A stretch of 64,000 nucleotides of DNA from Reyranella sp. (lineage in GTDB: Bacteria > Pseudomonadota > Alphaproteobacteria > Reyranellales > Reyranellaceae), in the NCBI RefSeq assembly GCF_004297265.1, contig NZ_SCUT01000018.1:54292-118291 (forward strand). Reading direction: 5' to 3'. The notes beneath the pieces are model-generated. The model was not told the DNA's origin, ran no database searches, and worked only from the letters and a program-made list of their open reading frames with translations. Of the stretch, positions 44,721-55,763 are shown one piece after another; position 1 is the first letter of the stretch; the number at the start of each line of letters is the position of its first letter. A program made the position numbers and the translations under genes.

Positions 44721-46493
44721 TCAGTTGGCTTGCCGCCGCAGGAAAGCCGGAATTTGCAGGTCGTCGTCATCGCGCGCGGGCTTCGCACGCTCCGTGACGT
44801 CGAGGCTGATCGAGGTCTGGACCGGCGCGGGACGCGACACGGGCGCCTTCGGAGCCACCGCGACGACATTTTCGGAAGCCGGCGCGGGTGCCGGACGCGC
44901 GACCGGCGGCTCGGCCGCCGTCGCCGCAGGCTTCGGCGCCGAGAAGGCGCCGGTGATCCGCTGGAACAGGTTCGGCGCGCGATTGTCGGTCGCCGGACGC
45001 GCCATCGTCGGGCGCGCGACGGGTTCGGCCCGCACGGGCGCCTTGGCCGTCGAGGGACGGCTGACGCGCCAGTCGTTCTCGTCGACCAGGGGGCGTTGCG
45101 GCGCGGGCGCCGGAGCGGGCGCCGGTGTCGCGGGAGCGACCGCGACGGGAGCCGGCATCGGCGCAGGCGCCGGAGCGACCGGCGCGGCCTCCACCGGAGG
45201 CGCCATCATGACGGGGGCTTCGATCGGTGCTTCGTAGACGGGAGCCGGCGTCGGCATCGAGGCCATGATCGGCGCAGCCGTCGCGGCGGCGGCAATCGGC
45301 GCTGGCGCAGCGGCCGGCGGGGCCGGTGGCGCAACGGCGACCGGCGGAGCCGGCGGCGCGGCAGGAGCGGCCGGCATCACCGGAGCGGGCGCCGCAACGG
45401 CAGCGGCCGGCATGGCGACACGTCCCATCGGCGGCGCGGCCGGACGGCTGAGCGCCGGCTGGCCGGTCTGCATCGGCCGGTTCATGTCGAGCGACAGGTA
45501 GTTCGGCGCGGGCTGCTGGGCGGCCATGGCGGCGATGCCGGTGGCGACCACCGACACGCGCATGCGACCGTCCATCGTGGCGTCGAAGGTCGAGCCGAAA
45601 ATGATGTTGGCGTCGCCGTCCACTTCCTCGCGGATGCGGTTGGCCGCCTCGTCGACTTCGTGCAGCGTCATATCGAGGCCGCCGGTGATGTTGATGAGCA
45701 CGCCCTTGGCGCCCTTCATCGAATGATCTTCCAGCAGCGGGTTGGAGATCGCCGATTCGGCCGCGACGCGGCTGCGATCCGGACCTTCGGCTTCGCCCGT
45801 GCCCATCATCGCCTTGCCCATCTCGCCCATCACGGTGCGGATGTCGGCGAAGTCGAGGTTGATGAGGCCCGGCATGACCATGAGGTCGGTGACGCCACGC
45901 ACGCCCATGTGCAGCACGTCGTCGGCCATCTTGAAGGCGTCCGCGAACGTCGTCTTCTCGTTGGCGATCTTGAACAGGTTCTGGTTGGGGATGACGATCA
46001 GCGTGTCGACCACCTTCTCCAGTTCGGTGATGCCCTGCTCGGCCGACTGCATGCGGCGGCGGCCTTCGAAGTGGAACGGCTTGGTCACGACGCCGATGGT
46101 GAGGATCCCCTGCTCGCGCGCCGCGGCGGCGATGACGGGCGCCGCACCGGTGCCGGTGCCGCCGCCCATGCCCGCGGTGACAAACACCATGTTGGCGCCA
46201 TCGAGGAGCTGCAGGATCTCGGGCAGCGCTTCCTCGGCGGCCTGCCGGCCGACCTCGGGCCGTGCGCCGGCGCCAAGTCCCTGGGTGATGGTGATGCCGA
46301 GCTGCACGCGCCGGTCGGCGAGCGACTGGCTGAGCGCCTGCGAGTCGGTATTCGCAACGATGAACTCCACGCCTTCAAGCGCGGCGCTGATCATGTTGTT
46401 GACGGCGTTTCCGCCCGCGCCACCGACACCGACGACGGTAATGCGCGGCTTAATCTCGGACTCCGTCTGAGGGAGACTGAGGTTGATTGTCAT
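44721..46493 (-). CDS. ftsZ: Cell division protein FtsZ
   Basis: The 590-residue tubulin homologue polymerises with GTP into the division ring. The GTP-binding region has [15 protein letters not shown] and the tubulin signature [13 protein letters not shown]; the catalytic T7 loop is in [13 protein letters not shown]. The globular part ends at about residue 330. A long Pro/Ala-rich linker of about 240 residues follows, then the conserved C-terminal peptide [10 protein letters not shown] that binds FtsA. The start at 46493 gives MTINLSL, with GGAG eight bases upstream. The linker is longer than in E. coli (about 50) and in the alphaproteobacterial range. Confidence 0.96.
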   Translation of the reverse strand: MTINLSLPQTESEIKPRITVVGVGGAGGNAVNNMISAALEGVEFIVANTDSQALSQSLADRRVQLGITITQGLGAGARPEVGRQAAEEALPEILQLLDGANMVFVTAGMGGGTGTGAAPVIAAAAREQGILTIGVVTKPFHFEGRRRMQSAEQGITELEKVVDTLIVIPNQNLFKIANEKTTFADAFKMADDVLHMGVRGVTDLMVMPGLINLDFADIRTVMGEMGKAMMGTGEAEGPDRSRVAAESAISNPLLEDHSMKGAKGVLINITGGLDMTLHEVDEAANRIREEVDGDANIIFGSTFDATMDGRMRVSVVATGIAAMAAQQPAPNYLSLDMNRPMQTGQPALSRPAAPPMGRVAMPAAAVAAPAPVMPAAPAAPPAPPVAVAPPAPPAAAPAPIAAAATAAPIMASMPTPAPVYEAPIEAPVMMAPPVEAAPVAPAPAPMPAPVAVAPATPAPAPAPAPQRPLVDENDWRVSRPSTAKAPVRAEPVARPTMARPATDNRAPNLFQRITGAFSAPKPAATAAEPPVARPAPAPASENVVAVAPKAPVSRPAPVQTSISLDVTERAKPARDDDDLQIPAFLRRQAN

Positions 46494-46642
46494 TCGGTTT
46501 TCTCCACGCAAACGAGGGGTAATCTGCCCGGAGCGACAGCGTGAGCCTCCTGTTACGCTAGAGACCCTTCACCGACACCGGTTTCTTCTTGTCTTTTTGT
46601 CTATAGCCTGTGGGAACTGCCTTATCCCGCACAACATATTGC

Positions 46643-47878
46643 CTAAAAGTTATCCCTAATCCAACTGCCAATCCGGCCGATCCGACTGGCCGGAGCTTCG
46701 TTCGGGGCCGGCTGGTTCTGCACGACCGCATGATTGTGGAGCGCGAAGGTGAGGAGTCCGGCGGCGGCGGAAAATGCCGGCCCACCGGTTGAATCCGCAA
46801 GACCCGCGAGCCTGAGCGGCGCGCCGGTCCGGACCTTCTTGTTGAGAATCGCAGCGGCGACCTCGGGCACGCCATCGAGCTGACAACCGCCGCCGACCAG
46901 AACGGCGCGTCCGCCCGCCAACTTATCCACACCGCTCGCTTCGAGCCGGCTGCGCACGAGTTCGAACGTCTCTTCGACCCGCGGCCGAATGATGCCGACC
47001 AGGATCGAACGCGGAATGTGATTCGGTCGCGTGCGATCTTCCTCGCCGATCAGCGGCACATCGATGATGTCGTACTCGTCGTTAGGCTTGGCGACGGCGC
47101 GGCCGATCTGCGTCTTCATCCGCTCCGCATGGGCGACCGGCGTCGACAGGCCACGCGCGATGTCGCGCGTGACATGCTCGCCGCCCACCGGGATCGAATC
47201 GACGTGGACGAGATGGCCTTCATAGAAGACCGCAATCGACGTCGTGCCGGCGCCCATGTCGATCAGGGTGACGCCGAGGTCGCGCTCGTCCGAGACCAGC
47301 GAGCTGAGGCCGGCGGCATGGGCGGCGACCACGCGGTCGGCAATCTCGAGGTGGGCCCGGCGCACGCAGACCTGCAGGTTGCGCATCGCGCCGCTCGCGG
47401 CGGTCACCAAATGGACATCGACGCCCAGCCGCTCGCCGAACATGCCGCGGGCGTCGCGCACCGGCGTCCCGTCCACCGTATAGCCGATGGCGGCAGAATG
47501 GATGATGTCGCGATCAGCCGTTTCGGCCGGAAGCTGGATGTGCTGCTGGACGCGGCGTACGTCGCGCTCGCCGATCTCGTGATGCCCGATCGCCACTTCG
47601 AGGCTCTGGTTGTGCGAGGCGGCCGAGCCGCCGCTCACGCCGACGATCACGTCACGGACCTGCTCGCCGCACATCTCCTCCGCGGTCGACACCGCCGAGG
47701 AGATCGCGCGGGTCGCGGCCTCCATGTCGACGATGTTGCCGGAACGCATGCCAAGCGCGGGCTGGTGCCCGATGCCGACGACGCGGAGGCCCTGGCCATC
47801 GACGCGCGCCACGAAGCACACGACCTTGTTCGTTCCGATGTCGAGCGCCGCAACGACGCCATTTCTCGTCTTCGCCAC
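46643..47878 (-). CDS. ftsA: Cell division protein FtsA
   Basis: The 411-residue actin-like ATPase tethers FtsZ to the membrane. ATP motifs are AALDIGTNKVVCFVA, IDMGAGTTSIAVF and LVGGGCQLDGVPE. The SHS2/1C domain lies at about 90-170. The C-terminal amphipathic helix IGRIGSWIRDNF anchors it to the membrane. Translation probably starts at a GTG (47878), with GGGGGA upstream; it lies 42 bp behind ftsQ. A 149-bp gap separates it from ftsZ and contains no hairpin, so ftsZ may be read from both the operon and a local promoter. Confidence 0.95.
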   Translation of the reverse strand: MAKTRNGVVAALDIGTNKVVCFVARVDGQGLRVVGIGHQPALGMRSGNIVDMEAATRAISSAVSTAEEMCGEQVRDVIVGVSGGSAASHNQSLEVAIGHHEIGERDVRRVQQHIQLPAETADRDIIHSAAIGYTVDGTPVRDARGMFGERLGVDVHLVTAASGAMRNLQVCVRRAHLEIADRVVAAHAAGLSSLVSDERDLGVTLIDMGAGTTSIAVFYEGHLVHVDSIPVGGEHVTRDIARGLSTPVAHAERMKTQIGRAVAKPNDEYDIIDVPLIGEEDRTRPNHIPRSILVGIIRPRVEETFELVRSRLEASGVDKLAGGRAVLVGGGCQLDGVPEVAAAILNKKVRTGAPLRLAGLADSTGGPAFSAAAGLLTFALHNHAVVQNQPAPNEAPASRIGRIGSWIRDNF

Positions 47879-47920
47879 GATGTCCCCCGTCTTACGCGTA
47901 CTCTCGCTAATTCTTCGATT

Positions 47921-48802
47921 TTACGCCGGCCCAGGCGTCGCGTCGCCCGGATTGCGCTTCCTGAGATAAAGTTTGTCGGGCAGCCTGAGATCGACGACGC
48001 CGAATTCGCGCGACAGCAGCTTGTGCTGTCCGTCGAGCTTGGCGAGATGCTGGAGGGCCGCGACGGCGTCCTCCTCCGGCAGCCAGATCTCGACACCGTT
48101 GTTCAGGATGAGGTTCCAGCGGCGCTGTCCGACCCAGACGGCGGCGCGCAGCTGCTGCGCCACGGTCGGCTCATAGGTGAGCAGCAGCAAGAGATCGCCG
48201 ACATGATCCGGCGCGCCGGGACCGCCCAGCAGCAGCAGGGTCGCGGCGCCGGGCGGCATGCGACTCGCCCGCACGGTGCGGCCGTTCGCATCGATCAGCG
48301 TGTACTCGGTGCCGTTCTGCCAGATCGCGACGGCACGGCGTTCCTTCAGCGTGACATAGAGCGTGTCCGGCAGGCGGCGCTCCACCGTCGCCCATTCGAC
48401 CCAGTCGATCGCCTCGAGCCGCTTGCGCGACGCCTGGAGGTCGATGCCGAGCAGCGAGTCGCCGCGGCTCACATTCAGCGCCGCCAGGAGATCGCTGCGC
48501 TCGACATAGTCGCGGCCCTCGACCGTGACGTCCGCCAACTTGAAGGGCGTGATGGCGCCGACGACGCTGCGCGATATCGCGTCGAAGCGGTCCTGCGCCT
48601 CGACGAGCCAGCCCTCGCGCCAGGCCCACCAGCCGCCTCCGCCGCCACAGCCCAGCAGCAGGACGATGGCGCCGAGCAGCACCGGCTGCTTCCAGAACGG
48701 ACGGCCGGTCTTGCGGATCGGCCCGCGCTTCTTGCGCCGATCGTAGTCGCGCCGCGGCGCGGTGCCGGCCTTCGGCGTGGTCGTCTTCCGTGCGGCGCTC
48801 AC
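47921..48802 (-). CDS. ftsQ: Cell division protein FtsQ
   Basis: The 293-residue protein has a basic cytoplasmic tail, one membrane segment (about 33-55: PVLLGAIVLLLGCGGGGGWWAW) and a POTRA domain (about 75-145; FKLADVTVEGRDYVERSDLLAAL). The periplasmic beta domain follows. It recruits FtsB/FtsL to the septum. It starts at GTG 48802, whose last two bases and the following A form the stop of ddl (GTGA). A run of five glycines within the membrane segment is unusual. The C-terminal tail KLYLRKRNPGD is short. Confidence 0.93.
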   Translation of the reverse strand: MSAARKTTTPKAGTAPRRDYDRRKKRGPIRKTGRPFWKQPVLLGAIVLLLGCGGGGGWWAWREGWLVEAQDRFDAISRSVVGAITPFKLADVTVEGRDYVERSDLLAALNVSRGDSLLGIDLQASRKRLEAIDWVEWATVERRLPDTLYVTLKERRAVAIWQNGTEYTLIDANGRTVRASRMPPGAATLLLLGGPGAPDHVGDLLLLLTYEPTVAQQLRAAVWVGQRRWNLILNNGVEIWLPEEDAVAALQHLAKLDGQHKLLSREFGVVDLRLPDKLYLRKRNPGDATPGPA

Positions 48803-49728
48803 GAGGGGTGCCTCGCGTGTTCGACCATCCAGGTCATGAGCTGCGACCACGAGATGCCGGCCCATTTGGCCTGCTCCGGTGCCAGCGACAGCGGCGTCAT
48901 GCCGGGCTGGGTGTTCAGCTCCAGGATCACGAGGCCCGAGGTGCCGGGCTTCGAATCGTCCCAGCGAAAGTCGGCACGGGCGAGCCCGTTGCAGCCGAGT
49001 TCCTGATACGCCGCGAACGCCCACTGCTTGGCGGCCTCATAGACGTCCTCGGGAATCGGCGCCGGCACGAGATGCTCGGTGATGCCGTCGGTGTACTTGG
49101 CTTCGTAGTCGTAGAACCGGGTGCGCGGCCGGAGTTCGGTCACTGCGACCGGCTTGTCGCCCATCACCGCGACCGTGAGCTCGCGGCCGGGCACGAACTT
49201 CTCGATCAGCACGCGCTCGCCGAAAGCGGCTTCGGCAGCCTCGACGGCGGCCAGGTTGTCGCCGTCGCGCACGATGTGGACGCCGATGCTCGACCCCTGG
49301 TCGATCGGCTTCACGACATAGGGGCGCGGCATGGGATCCCCGCAGGCGAGCGTGCGGCGCTCGATCACCCTGCCTTCGGCGACGCGCAGGCCGAGCGACG
49401 CAAAGATGTGCCGCGCCAGCGGCTTGTCCATGGCGATCGCGGAGGCGAGCACACCGGAGTGCGTATAGGGCACACGCATGATCTCGAGGACGCCCTGGAT
49501 GCAGCCATCCTCGCCATAGCGGCCGTGCAAGGCGTTGAAGACCACGTCCGGTCCGTCACCAACGGCAGGACGCAGGAAATCGACCAGGGCGCGCAGGTCG
49601 CGCTTCACGTCGTATTCGACGACCTCGTGCCCGCCTTCGCGCAGGCCCTCGGCACAGGCCTTGCCGCTCACCAGCGACACTTCACGCTCCGGCGACCAGC
49701 CGCCCATCAGCACCGCAACGCGCGTCAT
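48799..49728 (-). CDS. ddl: D-alanine--D-alanine ligase
   Basis: The 309-residue ATP-grasp enzyme makes the D-Ala-D-Ala dipeptide for peptidoglycan. Motifs are RVAVLMGGWSPEREVSLVSG at the N-terminus, FNALHGRYGEDG, the ATP-grasp loop KPIDQGSSIGV, and the metal site ILELNTQPGMTPLSL. The DdlB-type length of about 310 fits. The start at 49728 overlaps the stop of murB (ATGA), and its stop overlaps the ftsQ start. It is the only Ddl in the window. Confidence 0.95.
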   Translation of the reverse strand: MTRVAVLMGGWSPEREVSLVSGKACAEGLREGGHEVVEYDVKRDLRALVDFLRPAVGDGPDVVFNALHGRYGEDGCIQGVLEIMRVPYTHSGVLASAIAMDKPLARHIFASLGLRVAEGRVIERRTLACGDPMPRPYVVKPIDQGSSIGVHIVRDGDNLAAVEAAEAAFGERVLIEKFVPGRELTVAVMGDKPVAVTELRPRTRFYDYEAKYTDGITEHLVPAPIPEDVYEAAKQWAFAAYQELGCNGLARADFRWDDSKPGTSGLVILELNTQPGMTPLSLAPEQAKWAGISWSQLMTWMVEHARHPS

Positions 49729-50654
49729 CCCGCACTCCCCGCTGGTTCTCCGATGCGCCGGATCTCCCATTCGAGCTGCACGCCGGTCTTCTGCAGAACG
49801 CGGCGGCGCACTTCCTCACCCAATCCCTCGATGTCGCTCGCCGTCGCCTCTCCGAGATTTATCAGGAAATTGCAATGCTTCTCGGAAACCTGGGCGTCGC
49901 CGATGCGCAGGCCGCGGCAGCCCGCCTGGTCGATGAGCTGCCAGGCCTTGGCACCGGGCGGATTGACGAAGGTCGAGCCGCCGGTGCGGCTGCGCGGCTG
50001 GGAGTCGGTACGGGCGGCGTCGATATCGGCAATGCGGCGGGCGATGGCGAGCTGGTCCCCCGGCGCCGCGCGCAGGCGCGCCGAGGTGAAGATCCAGTCG
50101 ACCGGCGCATCACTGTGGCGATAGCTGAACCCCATCGCGGTCGCCTCGACCACGTGGACCTTGCCCGTTCGATCGATGGCTTCGGCCGAAACCAGCACCT
50201 GTGCCAGGTCGCCTTCATAGGCGCCCGCATTCATGCGCAGGGCCCCGCCGACGGTGCCCGGAATGCCGCTCATGAACTCGAGGCCCGCCAGCGCATGGTC
50301 CCGCGCCGTCAGCGCGACGTTGAGGTCGAGCGCGCCGGCACCGGCCACGATCTCGTGTCCTTCGACCGAAATGCCGGTGAAGCCGCGCAGAAGGCGGATC
50401 ACCACGCCCTTCACGCCACCGTCGCGCACGAGGATGTTCGAGCCAACGCCCAGGACCGTGACCGGCACATCCGGCGGCAAGCCGGCCATGAAGAATGCGA
50501 GATCCTCGACATCGGACGGCCGGAACAGGACCTCGGCCGGACCACCCGCGCGGAACCAGGTCTGCGGACCGAGCGGTGCATCGGCGGTCAGCCGTCCGCG
50601 CGGCCGGGGCAACCGGTCGATCAGGTGGGGTGTCGAGGTCGCGAGCGCCATCAT
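49725..50654 (-). CDS. murB: UDP-N-acetylenolpyruvoylglucosamine reductase
   Basis: The 309-residue flavoprotein reduces UDP-GlcNAc-enolpyruvate to UDP-MurNAc. FAD-binding stretches are [19 protein letters not shown] and the [21 protein letters not shown] loop, typical of MurB. The catalytic Ser lies in [12 protein letters not shown], and a Glu in the final LEWEIRRIG is conserved. The size suits type II MurB. The first ATG of ATGATG overlaps the murC stop, and its own stop overlaps ddl. Confidence 0.95.
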   Translation of the reverse strand: MMALATSTPHLIDRLPRPRGRLTADAPLGPQTWFRAGGPAEVLFRPSDVEDLAFFMAGLPPDVPVTVLGVGSNILVRDGGVKGVVIRLLRGFTGISVEGHEIVAGAGALDLNVALTARDHALAGLEFMSGIPGTVGGALRMNAGAYEGDLAQVLVSAEAIDRTGKVHVVEATAMGFSYRHSDAPVDWIFTSARLRAAPGDQLAIARRIADIDAARTDSQPRSRTGGSTFVNPPGAKAWQLIDQAGCRGLRIGDAQVSEKHCNFLINLGEATASDIEGLGEEVRRRVLQKTGVQLEWEIRRIGEPAGSAG

Positions 50655-52126
50655 GCCGCCGATCCGCCGTGGAAGCCCGAATCATTGGCGATGGCGCGCG
50701 GACCGGCCTTCTCGGCCGCGAGCTGCTGGATCTGGCCGGGCAGCGCGTGCGCCCAGGCGGTGATGTTGCCGGCGCCCAGACAGACCACGACGTCGCCCGG
50801 ACGCGCGATCTGCCAGATCATTTCCGGGAGTTCGCCCGGTCCGCCGAGTGGCATCACGTCGCGATGGCCGGCGCGCTGCACCAGCCCCACGAGCATGTCG
50901 CGGTTGACGCCCTCGATCGGCGCCTCGCCCGCCGCATAGACATCGGCGATGATCACGGCATCGGCGTCGGAGAAGCAGGTGGCGAACTCGGCGCGCAGCG
51001 CGCCGAGACGCGAGTAGCGGTGCGGCTGCATGACGGCGATGACCCGGCCCGAGCCGCCATAGGCCTGACGGGCGGCGCGCAGCACGGCCGCGATCTCCAC
51101 CGGATGATGGCCGTAGTCGTCGATCACCGTGATGCCGTGCGCCTCGCCGGTCTTGGTGAAGCGCCGCTTGACGCCGGCGAAAGCGCCGAGCGCCCGGCGG
51201 ATCGTGTCGTCCGGCAGGCCCATCTCCTGCGCCACGGCGATGGCCGCCAGCGCGTTCTGCACATTGTGCTGGCCGAACATCGGCAGACGCATGCCGGTGA
51301 TTGTGCGCGATTCGTTGGTGGCGCGATTCTCGACCATGACGTCGAAATCGGCGCCGCCGCGATCGAGCTTCAGGTTGATGGCGCGCACGTCGGCGTTGGC
51401 GCCGATGCCGTAGGTGATGATGCGGCGGTCGGCGACGCGCGGAATCAGCGCCTGGACCTCCGGGTGGTCCGAGCAGAGCACCGCGAACCCGTAGAAGGGA
51501 ATGTTCTCGACGAAGCGCACGAAGGCGTCGCGCAGCGCGTCGAACGTGCCGTAATGATCGAGATGCTCGGGATCGACGTTGGTCACCACGGCGATGGTGG
51601 CCGGCAGGCGCAGGAACGAGCCGTCGGATTCGTCGGATTCGACGACCATCCAGTCGCCCTCGCCCAGCCGCGCGTTGGTTCCGTAGGCGTTGATGATACC
51701 GCCGTTGATCACCGTCGGATCAAGGCCGCCGGCCTCGAGCATCGAGGCGACCAGCGAAGTGGTCGTCGTCTTGCCATGCGTGCCGCCGACCGCGATGGAC
51801 CATTTGAGGCGCATCAGCTCGCCCAGCATCTCGGCGCGCCGCACGACCGGCACATGGCGCGTGCGGGCGGCGAGCACCTCGGGATTGTCCTTCTTCACGG
51901 CGCTCGACACGACGACGACCTGGGCATTGCCGACATTCTCGGCACGATGGCCGATCATCACCTTCATGCCCAGTTCGGCGATGCGGCGCGTATTGGCGCC
52001 CTCGGCGACGTCGCTGCCCTGCACCTTGTAGCCGAGATTGTGCAGGACCTCGGCGATGCCGGACATGCCGATGCCGCCGATGCCGACGAAGTGGATGAGA
52101 CCGAGATCGAGCGGCAACGCCCTCAT
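50651..52126 (-). CDS. murC: UDP-N-acetylmuramate--L-alanine ligase
   Basis: The 491-residue Mur ligase adds L-Ala to UDP-MurNAc. The N-terminal Rossmann domain has [17 protein letters not shown], and the central ATPase loop is [12 protein letters not shown]. The middle domain contains DESDGSFL. The C-terminal domain has [16 protein letters not shown] and PHRYSRL, which are MurC-specific. Start ATG 52126 overlaps the murG stop by 4 bp, and its own stop overlaps murB. It acts in the cytoplasm in the first Mur ligase step. Confidence 0.95.
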   Translation of the reverse strand: MRALPLDLGLIHFVGIGGIGMSGIAEVLHNLGYKVQGSDVAEGANTRRIAELGMKVMIGHRAENVGNAQVVVVSSAVKKDNPEVLAARTRHVPVVRRAEMLGELMRLKWSIAVGGTHGKTTTTSLVASMLEAGGLDPTVINGGIINAYGTNARLGEGDWMVVESDESDGSFLRLPATIAVVTNVDPEHLDHYGTFDALRDAFVRFVENIPFYGFAVLCSDHPEVQALIPRVADRRIITYGIGANADVRAINLKLDRGGADFDVMVENRATNESRTITGMRLPMFGQHNVQNALAAIAVAQEMGLPDDTIRRALGAFAGVKRRFTKTGEAHGITVIDDYGHHPVEIAAVLRAARQAYGGSGRVIAVMQPHRYSRLGALRAEFATCFSDADAVIIADVYAAGEAPIEGVNRDMLVGLVQRAGHRDVMPLGGPGELPEMIWQIARPGDVVVCLGAGNITAWAHALPGQIQQLAAEKAGPRAIANDSGFHGGSAA

Positions 52127-53250
52127 GCGGCGACTCCCGTGGCTGAAGGCGAAAGGGGAAGCGAAACGAAATTGCCGACGACGTCCGCCAGTCGCGCCGC
52201 GGCATCGGGACGGCCGGCGGCGTGGGCCGCGCCTGCCATCGCCGCAAGGCGCTCCGGCTCCTCGGTCAGGGACACGAGGTGCCCCGCCAGGGTCGCGGCG
52301 GTGAAGGAGGCATGCGGCAGCACGATGCAGGCACCCGTCGCCTCGAAGGCCCGGGCATTGGCGGTCTGGTGATCGTCGGCGGCATAGGGATAGGGCACCA
52401 GGATGGAGGGCCGGCCGATCGCCGCCAGTTCGGCCACCGTCGAAGCGCCGGAGCGGCCGATCACGAGATGGGCGCCGGCGATGCGCTGAGGCAGATCGGT
52501 GAAGAACGGCGCGATCTCGGCGACGACGCCCGCGCGGACGTAGCTCGTGCGCACCCGGTCGATGCTCTCGGGGCGGCACTGCTGGACGATGCGCAGGCGC
52601 GCGCGCAGCGACTGCGGCAGGGAGAGAACGGCCTGCGGCACGACCTCGCCGAACGAGGCGGCGCCCTGGCTGCCGCCGAACACCAGGAGATCGATCACCC
52701 GTCCCTCGCCCGGCGCACGATAGGGCGAATCGCGCAGCGCCCGCACCGCCTCGCGCACGGGGTTGCCGACAAGCTGGGCCCGCGCATCGCCGTCGAGATA
52801 GCGGGTGCGGGCAAAGGAGGTCGCCACGCGTCCGGCGCCGCCCAGCACGAGACGATTGGCGCGGCCCAGCACGGCGTTCTGCTCGTGAAGCATCGCGGGC
52901 AGGCGGCGCAGGCGGGCCGCGACCATTGTCGGCACCGAGGCATAGCCGCCGAAGCCCACGACGACGGACGGACCGATGCGGCCCAGCGCGCGCCAGGCGT
53001 CGAACAGGCCGAGGGCGAGCGAGAAAAGCGCCAGCGCCTTCTTCACCGGCGACCCGGTCGGGCTCGCGGAATGGATGTAGTGGATGGGCCGCCGCGCCAG
53101 CGCGCCCTGCCACTGCCGGCCGCGCGAGTCCGTGACCAGGGTGAACGGCACGCCCCGCGCCTCGAGCTCACCGGCGAGTGCCTCGGCCGGGAACACATGC
53201 CCGCCGGTGCCGCCGGTCGCCAGGACCACAGGGCGCACGGCCTCCGTCAT
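52123..53250 (-). CDS. murG: Undecaprenyldiphospho-muramoylpentapeptide beta-N-acetylglucosaminyltransferase
   Basis: The 375-residue GT-B glycosyltransferase adds GlcNAc to lipid I to make lipid II at the inner face of the cytoplasmic membrane. The N-terminal glycine-rich loop is [20 protein letters not shown], and the second loop [13 protein letters not shown] and the HEQN motif are present. The C-terminal UDP-GlcNAc site has FGGSQGA and [26 protein letters not shown]. Start 53250 overlaps the ftsW stop, and its own stop overlaps murC. It is slightly longer than E. coli MurG (355). Confidence 0.95.
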   Translation of the reverse strand: MTEAVRPVVLATGGTGGHVFPAEALAGELEARGVPFTLVTDSRGRQWQGALARRPIHYIHSASPTGSPVKKALALFSLALGLFDAWRALGRIGPSVVVGFGGYASVPTMVAARLRRLPAMLHEQNAVLGRANRLVLGGAGRVATSFARTRYLDGDARAQLVGNPVREAVRALRDSPYRAPGEGRVIDLLVFGGSQGAASFGEVVPQAVLSLPQSLRARLRIVQQCRPESIDRVRTSYVRAGVVAEIAPFFTDLPQRIAGAHLVIGRSGASTVAELAAIGRPSILVPYPYAADDHQTANARAFEATGACIVLPHASFTAATLAGHLVSLTEEPERLAAMAGAAHAAGRPDAAARLADVVGNFVSLPLSPSATGVAA

Positions 53251-54374
53251 ACGGCCTCCCTCAGGCCGGCATGTTCGCGCGTGAGCGACAGCATCATGCC
53301 GACGCAGATCGCCATCGCCAGCGCCGAAGAGCCGCCATAGGAAATGAACGGCAAGGTCATGCCCTTGGCCGGGATGAGCTGGATGGTCGAGGCCATGTTG
53401 ATCGCGGCCTGCAGGCCGAACTGAACGGCGAGACCCGTCGACGCCAGGGTGATGAACAGGCTGGTCTCCTTCGAGGCGCGCGACATCGAGCGCAGGGTCA
53501 CGAAGGCGAACAGGCAGAGGATCATCAGACAGACGACGAGGCCGAACTCCTCGCCGGCTACGGCCATGACGAAGTCGGTGTGAGCGTCGGGAAGCTGCGC
53601 CTTCACCGTGCCCTCGCCCGGCCCGCGGCCGAACAGAGAGCCGTTCATGAAGGCCTCCAGCGAGGTGTTGACCTGGTAGTTGTCGCCCGACGACGGATCG
53701 AGGAAGCGGTCGAAGCGGCTGCGCACGTGGCTGAAGAGGAAGTAGGCGCCGACCAAGCCCCCGACACCGGCGATCGCGCCGAAGCCCGCGACCCACATCG
53801 GCAGGCCGACGACGAAGAGCTGGACGGCCCAGACGGCGGCCACCACGACGCTCATGCCGAGATCGGGCTGCATCACCAGCAGCGCCAGCACGCCGCCGAC
53901 CAGCAGGGTGGAGAGGAGATAGCCGGGCGCCCGACGCTCGGTACGGCTCTGCGCGAGCAACCAGGCCGAGATCACCGCGAGGCTCGGCTTGACGAATTCC
54001 GACGGCTGCACGCTCGACAGGCCCGGCACCGAAATCCAGCGTCGCGCGCCCTTGATCTCGATACCGATGACGAAGGTCGCTGCCAGCAGCACGATGCTGC
54101 CGCAGAAGACGAGCAGCGCCAGGCGCCGCACGTGCCGCGGCGAGGCGAGCGAGATCGACAGCATGACGAGCAGCGCCAGCGGCAGGAACAGGAACTGGCG
54201 CTTGGCGAAGAGGAAGGAGTCGGCGCCGATGCGCTCGGCGGCCGGGGGCGACGCCGCCAGGGTCAGCATGACGCCGAAGGCCATGATCGCCAGGATCGCG
54301 CCCAGCGACCAGCGGTCGACGGTCCACCACCATTGCCCGATCACACTGCGATCGTCGCGCGGAACCTGGATCAC
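53247..54374 (-). CDS. ftsW: Peptidoglycan glycosyltransferase FtsW
   Basis: The 375-residue SEDS protein has about ten membrane helices. The conserved loops are visible: IEIKGARRWISVPGLSSVQPSEFVK, then PDLGMSVV, then YQVNTSLEAFMNGSLFGRGPGEG, and near the end IPAKGMTLPFISYGGSS. FtsW polymerises glycan strands at the septum with its partner FtsI. The start is GTG at 54374, overlapping the murD stop; no ATG fits the conserved N-terminus. The stop overlaps murG. Downstream coupling with murG and murC supports lipid II delivery. Confidence 0.94.
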   Translation of the reverse strand: MIQVPRDDRSVIGQWWWTVDRWSLGAILAIMAFGVMLTLAASPPAAERIGADSFLFAKRQFLFLPLALLVMLSISLASPRHVRRLALLVFCGSIVLLAATFVIGIEIKGARRWISVPGLSSVQPSEFVKPSLAVISAWLLAQSRTERRAPGYLLSTLLVGGVLALLVMQPDLGMSVVVAAVWAVQLFVVGLPMWVAGFGAIAGVGGLVGAYFLFSHVRSRFDRFLDPSSGDNYQVNTSLEAFMNGSLFGRGPGEGTVKAQLPDAHTDFVMAVAGEEFGLVVCLMILCLFAFVTLRSMSRASKETSLFITLASTGLAVQFGLQAAINMASTIQLIPAKGMTLPFISYGGSSALAMAICVGMMLSLTREHAGLREAV

Positions 54375-55759
54375 GCCGCCCTCCCCAAACTCTCCGCCCC
54401 CGGCAGCGCCCGCGCCATGGCGCGGAACGCATCGCCGCGATGTTCGTAGCTCTTCCACTGGTCCCACGACGCGCAGGCGGGCGACAGGAGGACCACCGCG
54501 GGTTCCGCGGCCTCGCGCTGCGCCAGCGCATGCGCGGCGTCGAGCGCCGATTGCAGGTCGCCGCAGCGGCTGTAGGGCAGCTTGCCCTCGAGCTGGCCGG
54601 CAAAGAGTTCGGTGGCCTCGCCGATCAGGAAGGCATGGCGGATACGGTCGAAGTACGAAGCGAGCGGCGCGACGCCGCCCTCCTTCGCCTGGCCGCCGAG
54701 GATCCAGTAGATGCGGTCGTAGCTCGACAGCGCACGCGCCGTGGCATCGGCGTTCGTGGCTTTGCTGTCGTTGACGTAGACGACGTTGCCGACGGCGGCG
54801 ACGCGCTCCTGGCGGTGCGGCAGGCCGGGATAGGTGCGAAGCCCGGCGACGATCCTTTCGCGCGGCATGTCGAGCCAGCGGCAGACCGCCCAGGCGCAGG
54901 CCGCGTTCTGCGCATTGTGGTCGCCCGGCAGGGTCGGCACGTCGGAGAAATCGACTGTATAGCCGTCGGCATCGACCAGCATGCCGGCGCGGTAGGAGAT
55001 GCCGTTGGCCACGGGGCGATCGAGCGCCACCGGCACACAGGCGATGCCGGGACGTGCCGCCATCTCGCGCTCGACTTCGCGCGAAGGCTCGTCCTCGGTG
55101 CCGATCACGACGCAGTCGCCGGCGCGCTGGCGGGCAAAAATGTTCTTCTTGGCCGCGACGTAGCCTGCGAGATCGCCATGCCGGTCGATATGGTCGGGCG
55201 TGATGTTGAGCCACACCGCGATGTCGGCGCGGAAGGTCTGCAGCAGCTCGAGCTGGTAGGAGGAAAGCTCCAGGACGTAGACACCCCCCTTGCCGATCGG
55301 CTCGAGGTCGAGCGCGCCACGACCGATGTTGCCGCCGACCTGGCAGCGCGCACCGGCCTGTTGGAGGATGTGGCCGACCAGCGCCGTCGTCGTCGACTTG
55401 CCGTTGGTGCCGGTGATGGCGACGAACCGTCCCTCGGGCTGCGCCCGGGCCAGCAGCTCGACATCGCAGATGATCGGCTTGCCGGCGGCGCGCGCGGCGA
55501 CCGCCACGGGATGCGGCACCGGCAGGGTGCTGGGAATGCCCGGGCTGATCACCAGGGCGGTGACGCCTGGCCAGTCGATCGACGCGGGGTCGACGATGCG
55601 GGCGCCGAGCTGTGCCGCCGCGTCGCGCGACGCCACATTGTCATCCCAGGCAACGCACTCGATCCCGGCCGCCCGCAGGGCTCGCACGGTCGCCAGGCCG
55701 GAGCGCGCGAGCCCCAGCACGACGAACGACGAACCTTTCAGGATGGCGAGATCGATCAT
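54371..55759 (-). CDS. murD: UDP-N-acetylmuramoylalanine--D-glutamate ligase
   Basis: The 462-residue Mur ligase adds D-Glu to UDP-MurNAc-L-Ala. The N-terminal FVVLGLARSGLATVRAL binds the nucleotide, the ATPase loop is ITGTNGKSTTTALVGHIL, and the middle DRHGDLAGYVAAKKNIF is MurD-typical. Near the C-terminus are VNDSKATNADATARAL and VVLLSPACASWDQWKSYEHRGDAF. The ATG at 55759 lies 4 bp after the mraY stop. The stop overlaps ftsW (GTGA). Confidence 0.95.
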   Translation of the reverse strand: MIDLAILKGSSFVVLGLARSGLATVRALRAAGIECVAWDDNVASRDAAAQLGARIVDPASIDWPGVTALVISPGIPSTLPVPHPVAVAARAAGKPIICDVELLARAQPEGRFVAITGTNGKSTTTALVGHILQQAGARCQVGGNIGRGALDLEPIGKGGVYVLELSSYQLELLQTFRADIAVWLNITPDHIDRHGDLAGYVAAKKNIFARQRAGDCVVIGTEDEPSREVEREMAARPGIACVPVALDRPVANGISYRAGMLVDADGYTVDFSDVPTLPGDHNAQNAACAWAVCRWLDMPRERIVAGLRTYPGLPHRQERVAAVGNVVYVNDSKATNADATARALSSYDRIYWILGGQAKEGGVAPLASYFDRIRHAFLIGEATELFAGQLEGKLPYSRCGDLQSALDAAHALAQREAAEPAVVLLSPACASWDQWKSYEHRGDAFRAMARALPGAESLGRAA

Positions 55760-55763
55760 CCGT

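Noticed and set aside
45265..45501. Gly/Ala-rich frame opposite the FtsZ linker
   Set aside because: It arises from the Pro/Ala codons of the linker on the other strand and has no start signal.
46494..46642. CtrA-type TTAA-N7-TTAA site before ftsZ
   Set aside because: Only a partial match (TTAGGGATAACTTTTAGG) is present and no GANTC site; this is not enough to call an element.
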